From an uncultured bacterium (GTDB lineage: Bacteria > Planctomycetota > UBA1135 > GCA-002686595), in contig CALJGV010000032.1 in NCBI GenBank assembly GCA_938075305.1, positions 62,001 through 126,000 of the forward strand: 64,000 bases of DNA, read 5' to 3'. A program made the position numbers and the translations under genes. Positions 44,228 through 51,191 of the stretch are shown here, piece after piece. Positions within the stretch are counted from its first letter, which is position 1. The number at the start of each line of letters is the position of its first letter. The notes under the pieces are model-generated. The model saw nothing but the letters and a program-made list of their open reading frames with translations. It had not been told where the DNA came from and did no database searches.

Positions 44228-45222
44228 CGGGCTTCCTCCGGCGCGATCAGGTTCCCCTGCTCGAAGTAGGTGAACGGGATCAGGTAGTCGATCTCCTCGC
44301 GGAGGCTGTTGCGGAGCGGAACGCAGTCGCGGTTCGCGAGTACGAAGTTGAGGAGCATCCGGGCTTGTTCGGGTTTGCCCTGGGCGAGGAGGGCCTTCGC
44401 CCTGCCTACGGCGAGGTGGTGGGTGTTGTCGTACTCGAGGGGATCCTCGAGGCGCTCGTTCGCTTCCTCCGGGATCTCGGGCTCCGGATCAGAGGATTCG
44501 ATCACGTGCTCGACTGCCGGCTCAGCGTTAGCCGGAGCAGCGGCCTGTGCTTCCCGGGACTGTTGCTCGAGCAGCACCTGAGCCATGAGGCCCGTGGCGT
44601 CCGCGATGGTCTTGTTGAACCGGTCGCTGGCTTGCTGGGCGAGGAAGAAGATCCCCGTGTTCACGAGGAGGAAGCAGCCGACGAGGGCGACCAAGGATCG
44701 GTTCCGCTCCCAGCCCGACGAGTTCGGCAGGTCCTCGGGGAGGACGATGGAGGGACCCGCGTCCCTGAGCATTGAGGGGGCGGCGGGCACCGTCTTGGGC
44801 GGGAGGTCGTCGGCCTCTTCGGCTCTCGGCGACCCGATCTCCTCCTTGTCAGCGCTGGAGGTCTCGAAGACCGACGGCTCGGACGGGGCGAGCTGTTCCT
44901 CTGCGAGGGGCTCCGACGGATGCTCCGGCTGGGGCGCCGCGTTCGAGGTGGGTGCCTTGAAGGGAGCCTCTCCCGCCGACCCGGCGAGCGGGGCGTTGGC
45001 GGACGAGTCGAAGTCGAACAGATCGAGGTCCAGGTCGTTGATGCCCTCAGGCACCGGCGGGTTCGGGATCGGGTCGATCTCGAGGAAGTCCCCCGGGGAA
45101 ACGGGGGCGCTGGACTCGGCGGCGGGCGCCGGGGCGGGGTCCTCGAAGCCGAAGCTGTCCACCCCGCGTGCCTCGGGGAAGTCGAAGAGGTCGTCGCCGC
45201 TGTAGATGTCTTCCTTGCTCAT
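44224..45222 (-). CDS. single-TM protein with acidic disordered arm and repeated DLFDF-type motifs
   Basis: 332 residues. The N-terminal about 170 residues are acidic, Pro/Ser/Ala-rich and surely disordered. Short aromatic-acidic motifs recur there (DDLFDFPEA near residue 10, DSFGFED near 22, LDLFDFDSS near 68). One TM helix (about 178-198, SLVALVGCFLLVNTGIFFLA) is followed by a second disordered stretch and a small helical end (AVGRAKALLAQGKPEQARML, a TPR-like helix pair). The arm would be cytoplasmic and the helical end periplasmic. It links signalling proteins upstream with periplasmic TPR proteins downstream in the same operon. No family is recognised. Confidence 0.68.
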   Translation of the reverse strand: MSKEDIYSGDDLFDFPEARGVDSFGFEDPAPAPAAESSAPVSPGDFLEIDPIPNPPVPEGINDLDLDLFDFDSSANAPLAGSAGEAPFKAPTSNAAPQPEHPSEPLAEEQLAPSEPSVFETSSADKEEIGSPRAEEADDLPPKTVPAAPSMLRDAGPSIVLPEDLPNSSGWERNRSLVALVGCFLLVNTGIFFLAQQASDRFNKTIADATGLMAQVLLEQQSREAQAAAPANAEPAVEHVIESSDPEPEIPEEANERLEDPLEYDNTHHLAVGRAKALLAQGKPEQARMLLNFVLANRDCVPLRNSLREEIDYLIPFTYFEQGNLIAPEEAR

Positions 45223-45228
45223 GGTCTT

Positions 45229-46230
45229 CTAGCTCCAGAGCGCCGCCTGGAGGGTGCGGCGAGGGTCAGGGCCGACGAGGAGTCGACCGGCGACGACGGC
45301 GAGGGCAGGGGAGAGCACGACGGGCGCGTTCGGGTCCTCCTGCAGCGTGGCGAGGAGCTCCTTGGAGGTCCCAGGAGCGAGGAAGTCCAGGTCGCTGAGG
45401 TCGATCCGATGCGGATCATCGAACTCGAGGACGCTGACTCCGAAGCGGACCCGGATCGCGGTGCCCGCGCCCAGCTCCGAGGCGATCTGCATCTCCTCGC
45501 AGAGGGATTGGGCTCGACCGAGCCCCGTATCCGATCCGATGGCGGCCTCGGCGAGCACGGCCGCCGTGTCGAAGCCAGGGCCGTCGTCGCGGATCTCGAC
45601 CTCGAGCTCGCGGGCGGTCATGGTGGCCTCGACCTCGATCGTGGTGGCGCCCGCTTCGACGCTGTTCTCGATGAGCTCGGCGACGGTGGACCCGATCCGT
45701 GCGCGGGCTGCGGGGGTGATGTCGCAGCGGACGGCCCAGCTGATGAGGTCGCGCGCTGCGGCCTCGCCGGCGCGCGGGTGGGCGGCGAGGATCAGCTCGA
45801 GGGTGGCGCCCTCTCCAGCGGATGAAGCGCCTTCTTTCTGGTCGAGGTTCCCCGCGGCGGCCTCAACGGCGGCCACGAGCTGCTCGGGGAGCAGGGGGCG
45901 CTCGAGGAGGTCATGGACCCCCAGGCGGACGGCGCGGCGGTAGTCGTCGTGGCTGGGATCGACGCCGACGAGCACGATGTAGGGATCAAGTCCGGCGGCG
46001 CGGATCCGCTCGACGAGCTCGAGCCCGTCCAGTGCCCCGGCCGGTCCCCCGAACTCGGCGACGACGACGTCGCAACCGGCGAGGGCCAGCGCGTCGGCGT
46101 AGGAGTCGGCCGTGGCAGCCTGGAGGTCGTTCGCCTCGAGGATGCTCGCGAAGGCGTGTCCCACGGTCGCGTCGTTCATGGCGAGGAGGACGGTCAGCCC
46201 CTCGGTCACGGTGATCTCTGCGCTCTTCAC
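45229..46230 (-). CDS. pseudo-receiver / GHKL ATPase fusion
   Basis: 333 residues. Residues 12-125 are a receiver-like fold with key positions changed: the acidic pair is Met18-Asn19, the phospho-Asp position is Glu59 (VVVAEFGGPAG), the Thr/Ser is Val88 and the Lys is Arg111. A linker leads to an HATPase of the RsbW/anti-sigma type (about 145-265) with ELIENSVEAGAT (N box, Asn189), RDDGPGFD (215-221) and GSDTGLGRAQSL, all apparently functional. A C-terminal tail of about 65 residues has no known match. GTG 46230 overlaps the upstream stop (GTGA). It may be a constitutively active-like receiver controlling an ATPase or partner switch. Confidence 0.75.
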   Translation of the reverse strand: MKSAEITVTEGLTVLLAMNDATVGHAFASILEANDLQAATADSYADALALAGCDVVVAEFGGPAGALDGLELVERIRAAGLDPYIVLVGVDPSHDDYRRAVRLGVHDLLERPLLPEQLVAAVEAAAGNLDQKEGASSAGEGATLELILAAHPRAGEAAARDLISWAVRCDITPAARARIGSTVAELIENSVEAGATTIEVEATMTARELEVEIRDDGPGFDTAAVLAEAAIGSDTGLGRAQSLCEEMQIASELGAGTAIRVRFGVSVLEFDDPHRIDLSDLDFLAPGTSKELLATLQEDPNAPVVLSPALAVVAGRLLVGPDPRRTLQAALWS

Positions 46231-46943
46231 GCGGCACCTCCGACGCTGGCGAGCTCCAGTCGTGCGGCCCGTTGGGAGTGGCACAGGCCACCGTCACCGC
46301 GGGGGAGAGAGAGGACCACGCAGCGGCGCTCACCGGCGTCGCGCAAGGAAACCCGCCCGCCAAGAGCGATCAGGTCGCGCTGCAGGATGGACTCCGCGAG
46401 CTGCTGGGCCGGGTGGATCTCGTGGCGTGATCCCGCGTTGATGAGGCTGATCGTGGCCCACTGCTCATCGGAGTGGGTGTGGACCATCAGCTCCTCGTCG
46501 GCGTTCTCGGACGCCTCCAAAGCGAGCTCGATCACCCTCGAGATCCCGTCCACGATGAGGCTGCCGTCGGTCGTGACGGCCGAGTCGCCGTCCTCGATGA
46601 CGAAGCGGCAGCGCTGCCGCAGGGGGCGATCCAGCGCGCTGGACAGGCTGAAGGCCAGCTGGGAGAGCTTGCACCGGGACGGCCGAAGCTCCCGGGGCGC
46701 GGACCAGCGGATCAGGTCGGTGGCCGCGCGCTCGGCGCGGAGGAGCTCTGCGATGGCGCGCTCGGTGAACTCCCGCTCCGTCGCCTCGAGGCCCGCGCTG
46801 CGGCGGCCCTCGAGGAGGGTGCGGAGGGCGCCGAGGGGCCAGCGCAGCTGCCGACCAGCCTGGAGCGAGAGCGAGTCGCTCCCGCGCTGGGTGGAGGTGC
46901 GCGCCGCGGCGGGCGAGCTTTGAAGGTGGTGCTGTCGATCCAT
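46227..46943 (-). CDS. degenerate histidine-kinase-like protein
   Basis: 238 residues resembling a DHp-plus-HATPase histidine kinase without sensor domain. The H-box position reads RQLRWPLGAL (31-40), with Arg31 where the phospho-His should be. The HATPase part keeps the overall fold (VDGISRVIELALEAS, then ISLINAGS, then LIALGGRVSLRD and VVLSLPRG) but lacks the N-box Asn and the DxGxG. Catalysis seems unlikely. It is the first gene after the sigma54 promoter at 46966-46980. The downstream gene overlaps it by GTGA. It may act as a protein-interaction or inhibitory pseudokinase. Confidence 0.7.
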   Translation of the reverse strand: MDRQHHLQSSPAAARTSTQRGSDSLSLQAGRQLRWPLGALRTLLEGRRSAGLEATEREFTERAIAELLRAERAATDLIRWSAPRELRPSRCKLSQLAFSLSSALDRPLRQRCRFVIEDGDSAVTTDGSLIVDGISRVIELALEASENADEELMVHTHSDEQWATISLINAGSRHEIHPAQQLAESILQRDLIALGGRVSLRDAGERRCVVLSLPRGDGGLCHSQRAARLELASVGGAA

Positions 46944-46965
46944 GGGTCGTTCCACGGGCAGCGGC

Positions 46966-46980
46966 GCAAGACCGGTGCCA
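46966..46980 (-). promoter_or_regulatory. sigma54 promoter of the signalling/flagellar operon
   Basis: On the minus strand TGGCAC (46980-46975), five bases, TTGC (46969-46966). The -24 GG and -12 GC doublets are exactly 10 bp apart, matching the sigma54 consensus. The predicted start is near 46954, about 11 bp before the ATG at 46943. Two dyads lie upstream in enhancer position. Confidence 0.85.
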
Positions 46981-47030
46981 GGCGTGGTTGTCGACCCGCC
47001 TCGACCGATCCCTTGATGGCCCAGGCGCTG

Positions 47031-47052
47031 TTTTCCGGAAGGTTTTTCCGGA
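47031..47052. repeat. direct repeat TTTTCCGGA x2
   Basis: Two copies of TTTTCCGGA (47031-47039 and 47044-47052) with a 13-bp period lie about 80-95 bp upstream of the predicted sigma54 start. Each contains the palindrome TCCGGA. They may bind a regulator or bend the DNA between enhancer and promoter. Confidence 0.4.
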
Positions 47053-47112
47053 TCGAGAAGGTCCTTCAAGGCCCCTGCGCGAGGACGAAAAGTGTCGCTT
47101 CTTACGGCAGCG

Positions 47113-47129
47113 TGTCGTCAATCACGACA
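47113..47129. promoter_or_regulatory. dyad TGTCG-N7-CGACA, proximal copy
   Basis: TGTCG (47113-47117), seven bases, CGACA (47125-47129), extended to GTGTCGT-CAATC-ACGACAC. Its centre is near -167 relative to the predicted sigma54 start. It is identical in arms and spacing to the copies at 47177 and 54648, so it is a probable enhancer site for a sigma54 activator. Confidence 0.7.
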
Positions 47130-47176
47130 CCGTCCGCGCTGACGCCTCAGGGGGCGCGGTCCCCTCTCAACGTCGG

Positions 47177-47193
47177 TGTCGCAGCACGCGACA
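47177..47193. promoter_or_regulatory. dyad TGTCG-N7-CGACA, distal copy
   Basis: TGTCG (47177-47181), seven bases, CGACA (47189-47193). Its centre is near -231 relative to the predicted start, 64 bp (about six helix turns) from the proximal copy, which places both on the same DNA face. Confidence 0.7.
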
Positions 47194-47211
47194 GCTCGCC
47201 CGCGGGCGGGC

Positions 47212-48582
47212 TCAGGCTTCGATGTCGTAGGCCTCGAGCTTCTTGTAGAGCGTCGAGCGATGAATCCCCAACGCGCGCGCGGCGCGCCCCTTGTTTCCGC
47301 TCGTCACGTCGAGGGCTCGCCGGATCAGGGCGGCCTCCATCCGGTCGAGGGAGAGCTGATCCTCGGGCAGCGCGTCGGGGGACCAGGCGGCCTGACCTGA
47401 GCCGCCGGGCTCAGCGCCCTCGGCCAGGGACACGGCGCGGGAGTCCACCTCGCCGCCGCTGGTCATGATCGCGGCGCGCTCGACGGTGTTGCGGAGCTCG
47501 CGGATGTTCCCGGGCCAGCCGTGGGCCTCCAGGCGAGCCAGCGCGCCGTCGCTGAACCCTATATAGGGGCGCCCGAGCTCCTCGGCGAACTGCCCGAGGA
47601 AGTGGGAGGCCAGGGAGGCGATGTCCTCTCTCCGTTCCCGCAGCGGCGGGACGACGATCGAGAACACGTTCAGGCGATAGAAGAGGTCCTCCCGGAACTC
47701 GCCGTCCTCGACCATCCGGGCGAGGTCCCGGTTGGTGGACGCCACCACCCTGGCGTCCATGGAGAGGTCCAGGGTGCCCCCGACGCGCCGGAATGAGCGT
47801 TCCTGTAGGACCCTGAGGAGCTTGGCTTGTAGGCCGAGGTCGAGCTCGCCCAGCTCGTCGAGGAAGAGCGTCCCGCCCTTGGCGGCGGTGATCAGGCCGT
47901 CCCGCCCCTTGGGGTCGCCCCCGGTGAAGGCTCCGGGCTCATACCCGAAGAGCTCGGCCTCGAGCAGGCCCTCCGCGAGCGCGGCGCAGTTGAGGGCGAT
48001 GAAGGGACCCTCGGCGCGGTCGCTCTGGTCATGCACCGCGCGGGCCACCAGCTCCTTGCCGACCCCCGACTCCCCGGTGATCAGCGCGGTGCTCCGCGGC
48101 GTGGCGGCCACCCGGCCGACGTGCTCGATGACCCTCTTGATGGCCCCGGAGTGGCCGACGATCGGGCCTGCGCGGAGCTGGGCGACCTCCTCCCGGAGCC
48201 GATCACGCTCCTCCTTGATCCCCCGCGCCCCCAGGGTGCGCTCGAGGACCTCCCGCAGGCCCGGGGGGTCCACGGGCTTCTCGAGGACCGTGGCCGCCCC
48301 CAGGCGCATGGCCTGTACCGCGGTCCTGACGTCCGCGAAGCCCGACAGGATGACCACCGCGGGGGCATCCTCCATGGCCGCGAGCTTGGGCAGGATCTCC
48401 AGCCCGTCCCCTTCGGGCATCCGGAGGTCCAGCAGCACAAGGTCCGGACGCTCCTCGGCGGCGAGCCGGAGGGTGTCTGCCCCGGTGCCGGCCTCTGAGG
48501 TCCTGTGGCCGCCGGCCATACAGATGGCCACCAGCCCGGTCCGGATCCCCGGCTCATCGTCAGCGATCAGGATGTGCGCCAC
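47212..48582 (-). CDS. sigma54-dependent response regulator, NtrC-type
   Basis: 456 residues: receiver with IADDEPG and phospho-Asp52, Lys102; AAA+ domain with Walker A GESGVGKE (170-177); and Fis-type HTH at the end (NKGRAARALGIHRSTLYKKL). The sigma54-contact loop reads GAFTGG (217-222) instead of the usual GAFTGA. The start is GTG at 48582. It stands between the flagellins (divergent) and the signalling operon (downstream, same strand), 268 bp from the latter. It is an alternative candidate for binding the dyads. Its cognate kinase is not obvious; the degenerate kinase nearby cannot easily serve. Confidence 0.92.
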   Translation of the reverse strand: MAHILIADDEPGIRTGLVAICMAGGHRTSEAGTGADTLRLAAEERPDLVLLDLRMPEGDGLEILPKLAAMEDAPAVVILSGFADVRTAVQAMRLGAATVLEKPVDPPGLREVLERTLGARGIKEERDRLREEVAQLRAGPIVGHSGAIKRVIEHVGRVAATPRSTALITGESGVGKELVARAVHDQSDRAEGPFIALNCAALAEGLLEAELFGYEPGAFTGGDPKGRDGLITAAKGGTLFLDELGELDLGLQAKLLRVLQERSFRRVGGTLDLSMDARVVASTNRDLARMVEDGEFREDLFYRLNVFSIVVPPLRERREDIASLASHFLGQFAEELGRPYIGFSDGALARLEAHGWPGNIRELRNTVERAAIMTSGGEVDSRAVSLAEGAEPGGSGQAAWSPDALPEDQLSLDRMEAALIRRALDVTSGNKGRAARALGIHRSTLYKKLEAYDIEA

Positions 48583-48741
48583 GCCCGGACTTTAGTGAAG
48601 CGGCGGAGTCGAAATCCACCGCGCCAGCCCGCCTGTGGGTGCGGATCGCGAGATCCGGGGGGGAGCGGGGAGGTTTTGGAGCGGAAACGAATTCCGGGTA
48701 TCGGCGCTCGCTGCGTCTGAGGGGGCGGTTTGTGCCACAGG

Positions 48742-48756
48742 TGGCGGGAAATTCGC
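48742..48756 (+). promoter_or_regulatory. possible sigma54 promoter before flagellin 1
   Basis: TGGC (48742-48745) ... TCGC (48753-48756), with GG and GC doublets 10 bp apart as sigma54 needs. The AC after TGGC and the first TT are not kept, and no TGTCG-N7-CGACA dyad was found upstream, so it is weaker than the other two sites. Confidence 0.35.
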
Positions 48757-48765
48757 GCTGCTCGC

Positions 48766-48792
48766 TTCACCGAATCGCCCCGCCTCCGAGAA
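48766..48792 (+). promoter_or_regulatory. sigma28-like promoter before flagellin 1
   Basis: TTCA (48766-48769), 15 bp, TCCGAGAA (48785-48792), resembling the FliA pattern TAAA-N15-GCCGATAA. The same TTC(A/G)-N15-TCCGA(G/C)AA form recurs before flagellin 3. Confidence 0.4.
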
Positions 48793-48882
48793 CCCCAGTG
48801 CGCCCCGCGACCGGCCAACGCCGCCACGGAGACGCAACTCAGCAATCACCATCCGACGCCACCTTCAACCCCTCTCGGAACT

Positions 48883-49716
48883 TTGGGACTTCGAGTCAAC
48901 ACCAACATCGCATCGATGACCGCTCAGCGAAACCTGAGCGTCTCCTCGGGCCGCCTCCAGGGCAACTTCTCTCGCCTCGCCTCGGGCCTTCGAATTGCGA
49001 CCGCCGCTGACGATGCGGCCGGCCTCGCGATCTCCGAGCGGATGCGCTCCCAAATCAAGTCCTACACCGTGGCCGGGCGTAACGCCATGGACGGAGTCTC
49101 CCTGGCGCAGACCGCCGAGGGCGCCCTCGGCGAGGTCAGCGGCATCCTCACCCGGATGCGGGAGCTGACGATGCAGAGCGCCAACGGGACGCTCAGCTCG
49201 AGTGACCGGGCCACCCTCGACAACGAGTTCGACCAGCTCAAGGACGAGGTCGACCGGATCGCCAACACCACGGTCTTCAACGGGATCAACCTCCTCGACG
49301 GCTCTGCCTCCACCGGGATCCCGATCCAGGTTGGCATCGGCAACAGCCTGACGAACGACGTGATCAACGTCACCCTCGACTCGACCTCCACGTCGCAGCT
49401 GTCCATCGCGACCGCTGAGCTCAACTCGATCACCGCCGCTCAGAGCGCGCTGGCCAGCATCGACAGCGCCATCGGCGCGGTCAATGACGCCCGCGGCGTC
49501 CTCGGCGCGCAGCAGAACCGGATGCAGAGCTCGCTCCGCAGCATCCAGGTCCAGCGCGAGAACCTCTCCGCATCCGAGAGCCGCATCCGCGACGTCGACG
49601 TCGCCATGGAAACCGCGGACCTCACCCGTAACTCGATCATGCAGCAGGCCGCCACCTCGATTCTCCAGCAGGCGAACGTCCAGCCGCAGATCGCGCTCTC
49701 TCTCCTTCAGGGCTGA
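48883..49716 (+). CDS. flagellin 1
   Basis: 277-residue flagellin made only of the conserved D0/D1 helical domains, without the variable outer domain. The N-terminal half has RLASGLRIATAADDAAGLAI and ISERMRSQIKSY. The C-terminal half has SESRIRDVDVAMETADLTRN and SIMQQAATSILQQANVQPQI. The start is TTG at 48883, giving (M)GLRVNTNIASM in register with the other two flagellins; an in-frame start further upstream gives unrelated sequence. It is the most divergent of the three copies in the middle part. It is assembled into the filament outside the cell by the export apparatus encoded downstream. Confidence 0.94.
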   Translation: MGLRVNTNIASMTAQRNLSVSSGRLQGNFSRLASGLRIATAADDAAGLAISERMRSQIKSYTVAGRNAMDGVSLAQTAEGALGEVSGILTRMRELTMQSANGTLSSSDRATLDNEFDQLKDEVDRIANTTVFNGINLLDGSASTGIPIQVGIGNSLTNDVINVTLDSTSTSQLSIATAELNSITAAQSALASIDSAIGAVNDARGVLGAQQNRMQSSLRSIQVQRENLSASESRIRDVDVAMETADLTRNSIMQQAATSILQQANVQPQIALSLLQG

Positions 49717-50113
49717 TCAGCCCCGTCGGAGTCACAACGAAAAAGAAGCGGCCTTCGGGCTCGATTCGCTGAGTGGGGGGGGGACCTCCCAAGGGTCTCC
49801 CCCCCTTTTCCACCCAGCGTCGACCTCGGTCGCACCTGGCCCCATCGCCAGGACCGTTCTCTGAAACCAGATCCTCGTCCTCTCGCGGGCGCCTCTCCAA
49901 GGCGCCCCGCGGTGAGCCCCCTCGGCTGCTCTCGCCGCCGGGCCGGCTCACCTGGACGATCCCCGCACGACGATCAGCGCCTCCAACGCGCAGCCGGTCG
50001 GAGAGCCAAGCATGTGAACTGCTTCGACCTCCCCGCCCGGACCTGCCGCTGGAACCAAGACGCGCGGTTCGTTGCTCACTTGTTCACCAACTCCAAGCAA
50101 CCAAGCAAACATC
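49717..50113. other. 397-bp region between flagellins 1 and 2
   Basis: Holds the terminator of flagellin 1 (49776-49809) and presumably the promoter and leader of flagellin 2. A small inverted repeat CTGG-CCCCATCG-CCAG is seen near 49837. No clear sigma28 or sigma54 element and no small gene was found. Confidence 0.4.
49776..49809 (+). terminator. intrinsic terminator of flagellin 1
   Basis: A G-run plus ACC (49776-49787) pairs with GGGTCT plus a C-run (49794-49805) with one internal mismatch and a short loop, followed directly by TTTT. This is a normal rho-independent terminator, so flagellin 1 is transcribed alone. Confidence 0.75.
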
Positions 50114-50938
50114 ATGGGACTTCGCGTCAACACCAACGTTGCGTCAATGAACGCGCAGCGGAACCTCTTCAACTCGACTCAGCAGCTCGGCGGTAACTTC
50201 GCCCGGCTGTCCTCCGGCCTGCGCATCTCGAGCGCGGCTGACGACGCCGCCGGCCTCGGTATCTCCGAGCGCATGCGCGCGGACATCCGCTCCTACTCCG
50301 TTGCGCGCCGCAACGCCCAGGACGGGATTTCCCTCGTCCAGACGGCTGAGGGCGCCCTGAACGAGGTCAGCAACATCCTTGGCCGTATGCGGGAGCTGTC
50401 CATGCAGTCCTCGAACGGCACCCTCAGCGCCACCGACCGCGCAACTCTCGATGGCGAGTTCCAGCAACTCCTCGACGAGGTCGATCGCATCTCGGAGACG
50501 ACGCAGTTCAACGGCGTCGACTTGCTGGACGGAAGCGCGACCTCGATCTCGATTCAGGTCGGCCTCAACAACTCGGCGAACGACACCATCGCGCTCAGCC
50601 CGGCGGACGTATCCGTCAGCACCCTGAGCCTCGCGTCCAGCTCGATCTCGACCCTCGGCGCTGCGACGACGATGCTGACGACGATCGACAACGCGATCGA
50701 CTCTGTGAACAACGCCCGAGGAGTCCTCGGTGCGCAGCAGAACCGCCTGGACAGCACGCTCCGTTCGCTCTCGAACGTGCGTGAGAACACCAGCGCGGCA
50801 GAGAGCCGGATCCGCGACGTTGACGTCGCAATGGAGACGGCCGACCTGACCCGCAACTCCATCCTGCAGCAGGCGTCCACCGCGATCCTGCAGCAGGCCA
50901 ACTCCCAGCCGCAGCTCGCGCTGTCGCTCCTGGGATGA
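50114..50938 (+). CDS. flagellin 2
   Basis: 274 residues, D0/D1 only. It starts MGLRVNTNVASMNAQRNLF, with RLSSGLRISSAADDAAGLGI and ISERMRADIRSYSVARRNAQ following, and ends AESRIRDVDVAMETADLTRN then QLALSLLG. The first 44 bp of the gene are identical to flagellin 3, pointing to recent duplication or gene conversion. It differs from flagellin 3 mainly in residues 150-200, the exposed part of D1. Confidence 0.95.
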   Translation: MGLRVNTNVASMNAQRNLFNSTQQLGGNFARLSSGLRISSAADDAAGLGISERMRADIRSYSVARRNAQDGISLVQTAEGALNEVSNILGRMRELSMQSSNGTLSATDRATLDGEFQQLLDEVDRISETTQFNGVDLLDGSATSISIQVGLNNSANDTIALSPADVSVSTLSLASSSISTLGAATTMLTTIDNAIDSVNNARGVLGAQQNRLDSTLRSLSNVRENTSAAESRIRDVDVAMETADLTRNSILQQASTAILQQANSQPQLALSLLG

Positions 50939-50963
50939 TCTGAACCACTCGCTTCGGTCAGCT

Positions 50964-50985
50964 CCCCCGGCGTGCATTTCGGGGG
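50964..50985 (+). terminator. stem-loop after flagellin 2
   Basis: CCCCCG (50964-50969) pairs with CGGGGG (50980-50985) around a 10-nt loop, 26 bp after the stop. There is no T-tract, so it may be a weak or factor-dependent terminator or a 3'-end stabiliser. Confidence 0.4.
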
Positions 50986-51127
50986 GGTGGGCCTGCGGCT
51001 CAAACGAGCTCGCGGGTCCCGGCCGGAGGCGAGGGCCTGCCAAGACTGGTCGCGCCCCAACCTTGAACTCGGAGACCTCTGTTCGTGAACGGCAGAGGCT
51101 GACCCGGGGGAGAGACGGGCCAAGGTA

Positions 51128-51178
51128 GCGACTAGGCGAGGCGACTAATCGTTCGCATATCGACTCCATATCCGACAA
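51128..51178 (+). promoter_or_regulatory. repeat-rich promoter region of flagellin 3
   Basis: Two GCGACTA repeats (51128-51134, 51141-51147) are followed by CATATCGAC (51156-51164) and CATATCCGAC (51167-51176). A sigma28-like TTCG-N15-TCCGACAA fits at 51152-51178. The stretch is AT-richer than its surroundings and ends some 13 bp before the start codon. Confidence 0.4.
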
Positions 51179-51191
51179 CTGAGAAAATCGA

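Larger units (their letters stand above)
48583..48882. other. 300-bp divergent region, regulator / flagellin 1
   Basis: Contains two promoter candidates toward flagellin 1 (48742-48756 and 48766-48792) and a palindrome CGGATC-GCGA-GATCCG at 48642-48657, about 60 bp before the regulator start, which could be an operator. No small gene is evident. Confidence 0.45.

Noticed and set aside
44521-44590. Possible recent gene break in the TM-protein gene because of odd Ala/Glu composition
   Set aside because: Reading frame is intact and composition fits a disordered linker.
46988-47006. TTGTCGAC ... TCGACC sequence just upstream of the sigma54 core
   Set aside because: Resembles the dyad but spacing and arms do not match; too close to the -24 element for an enhancer.
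48733-48738. TGGCAC on the minus strand in the divergent region before the NtrC-type regulator
   Set aside because: No TTGC or GC doublet at the right distance, so not a sigma54 promoter.
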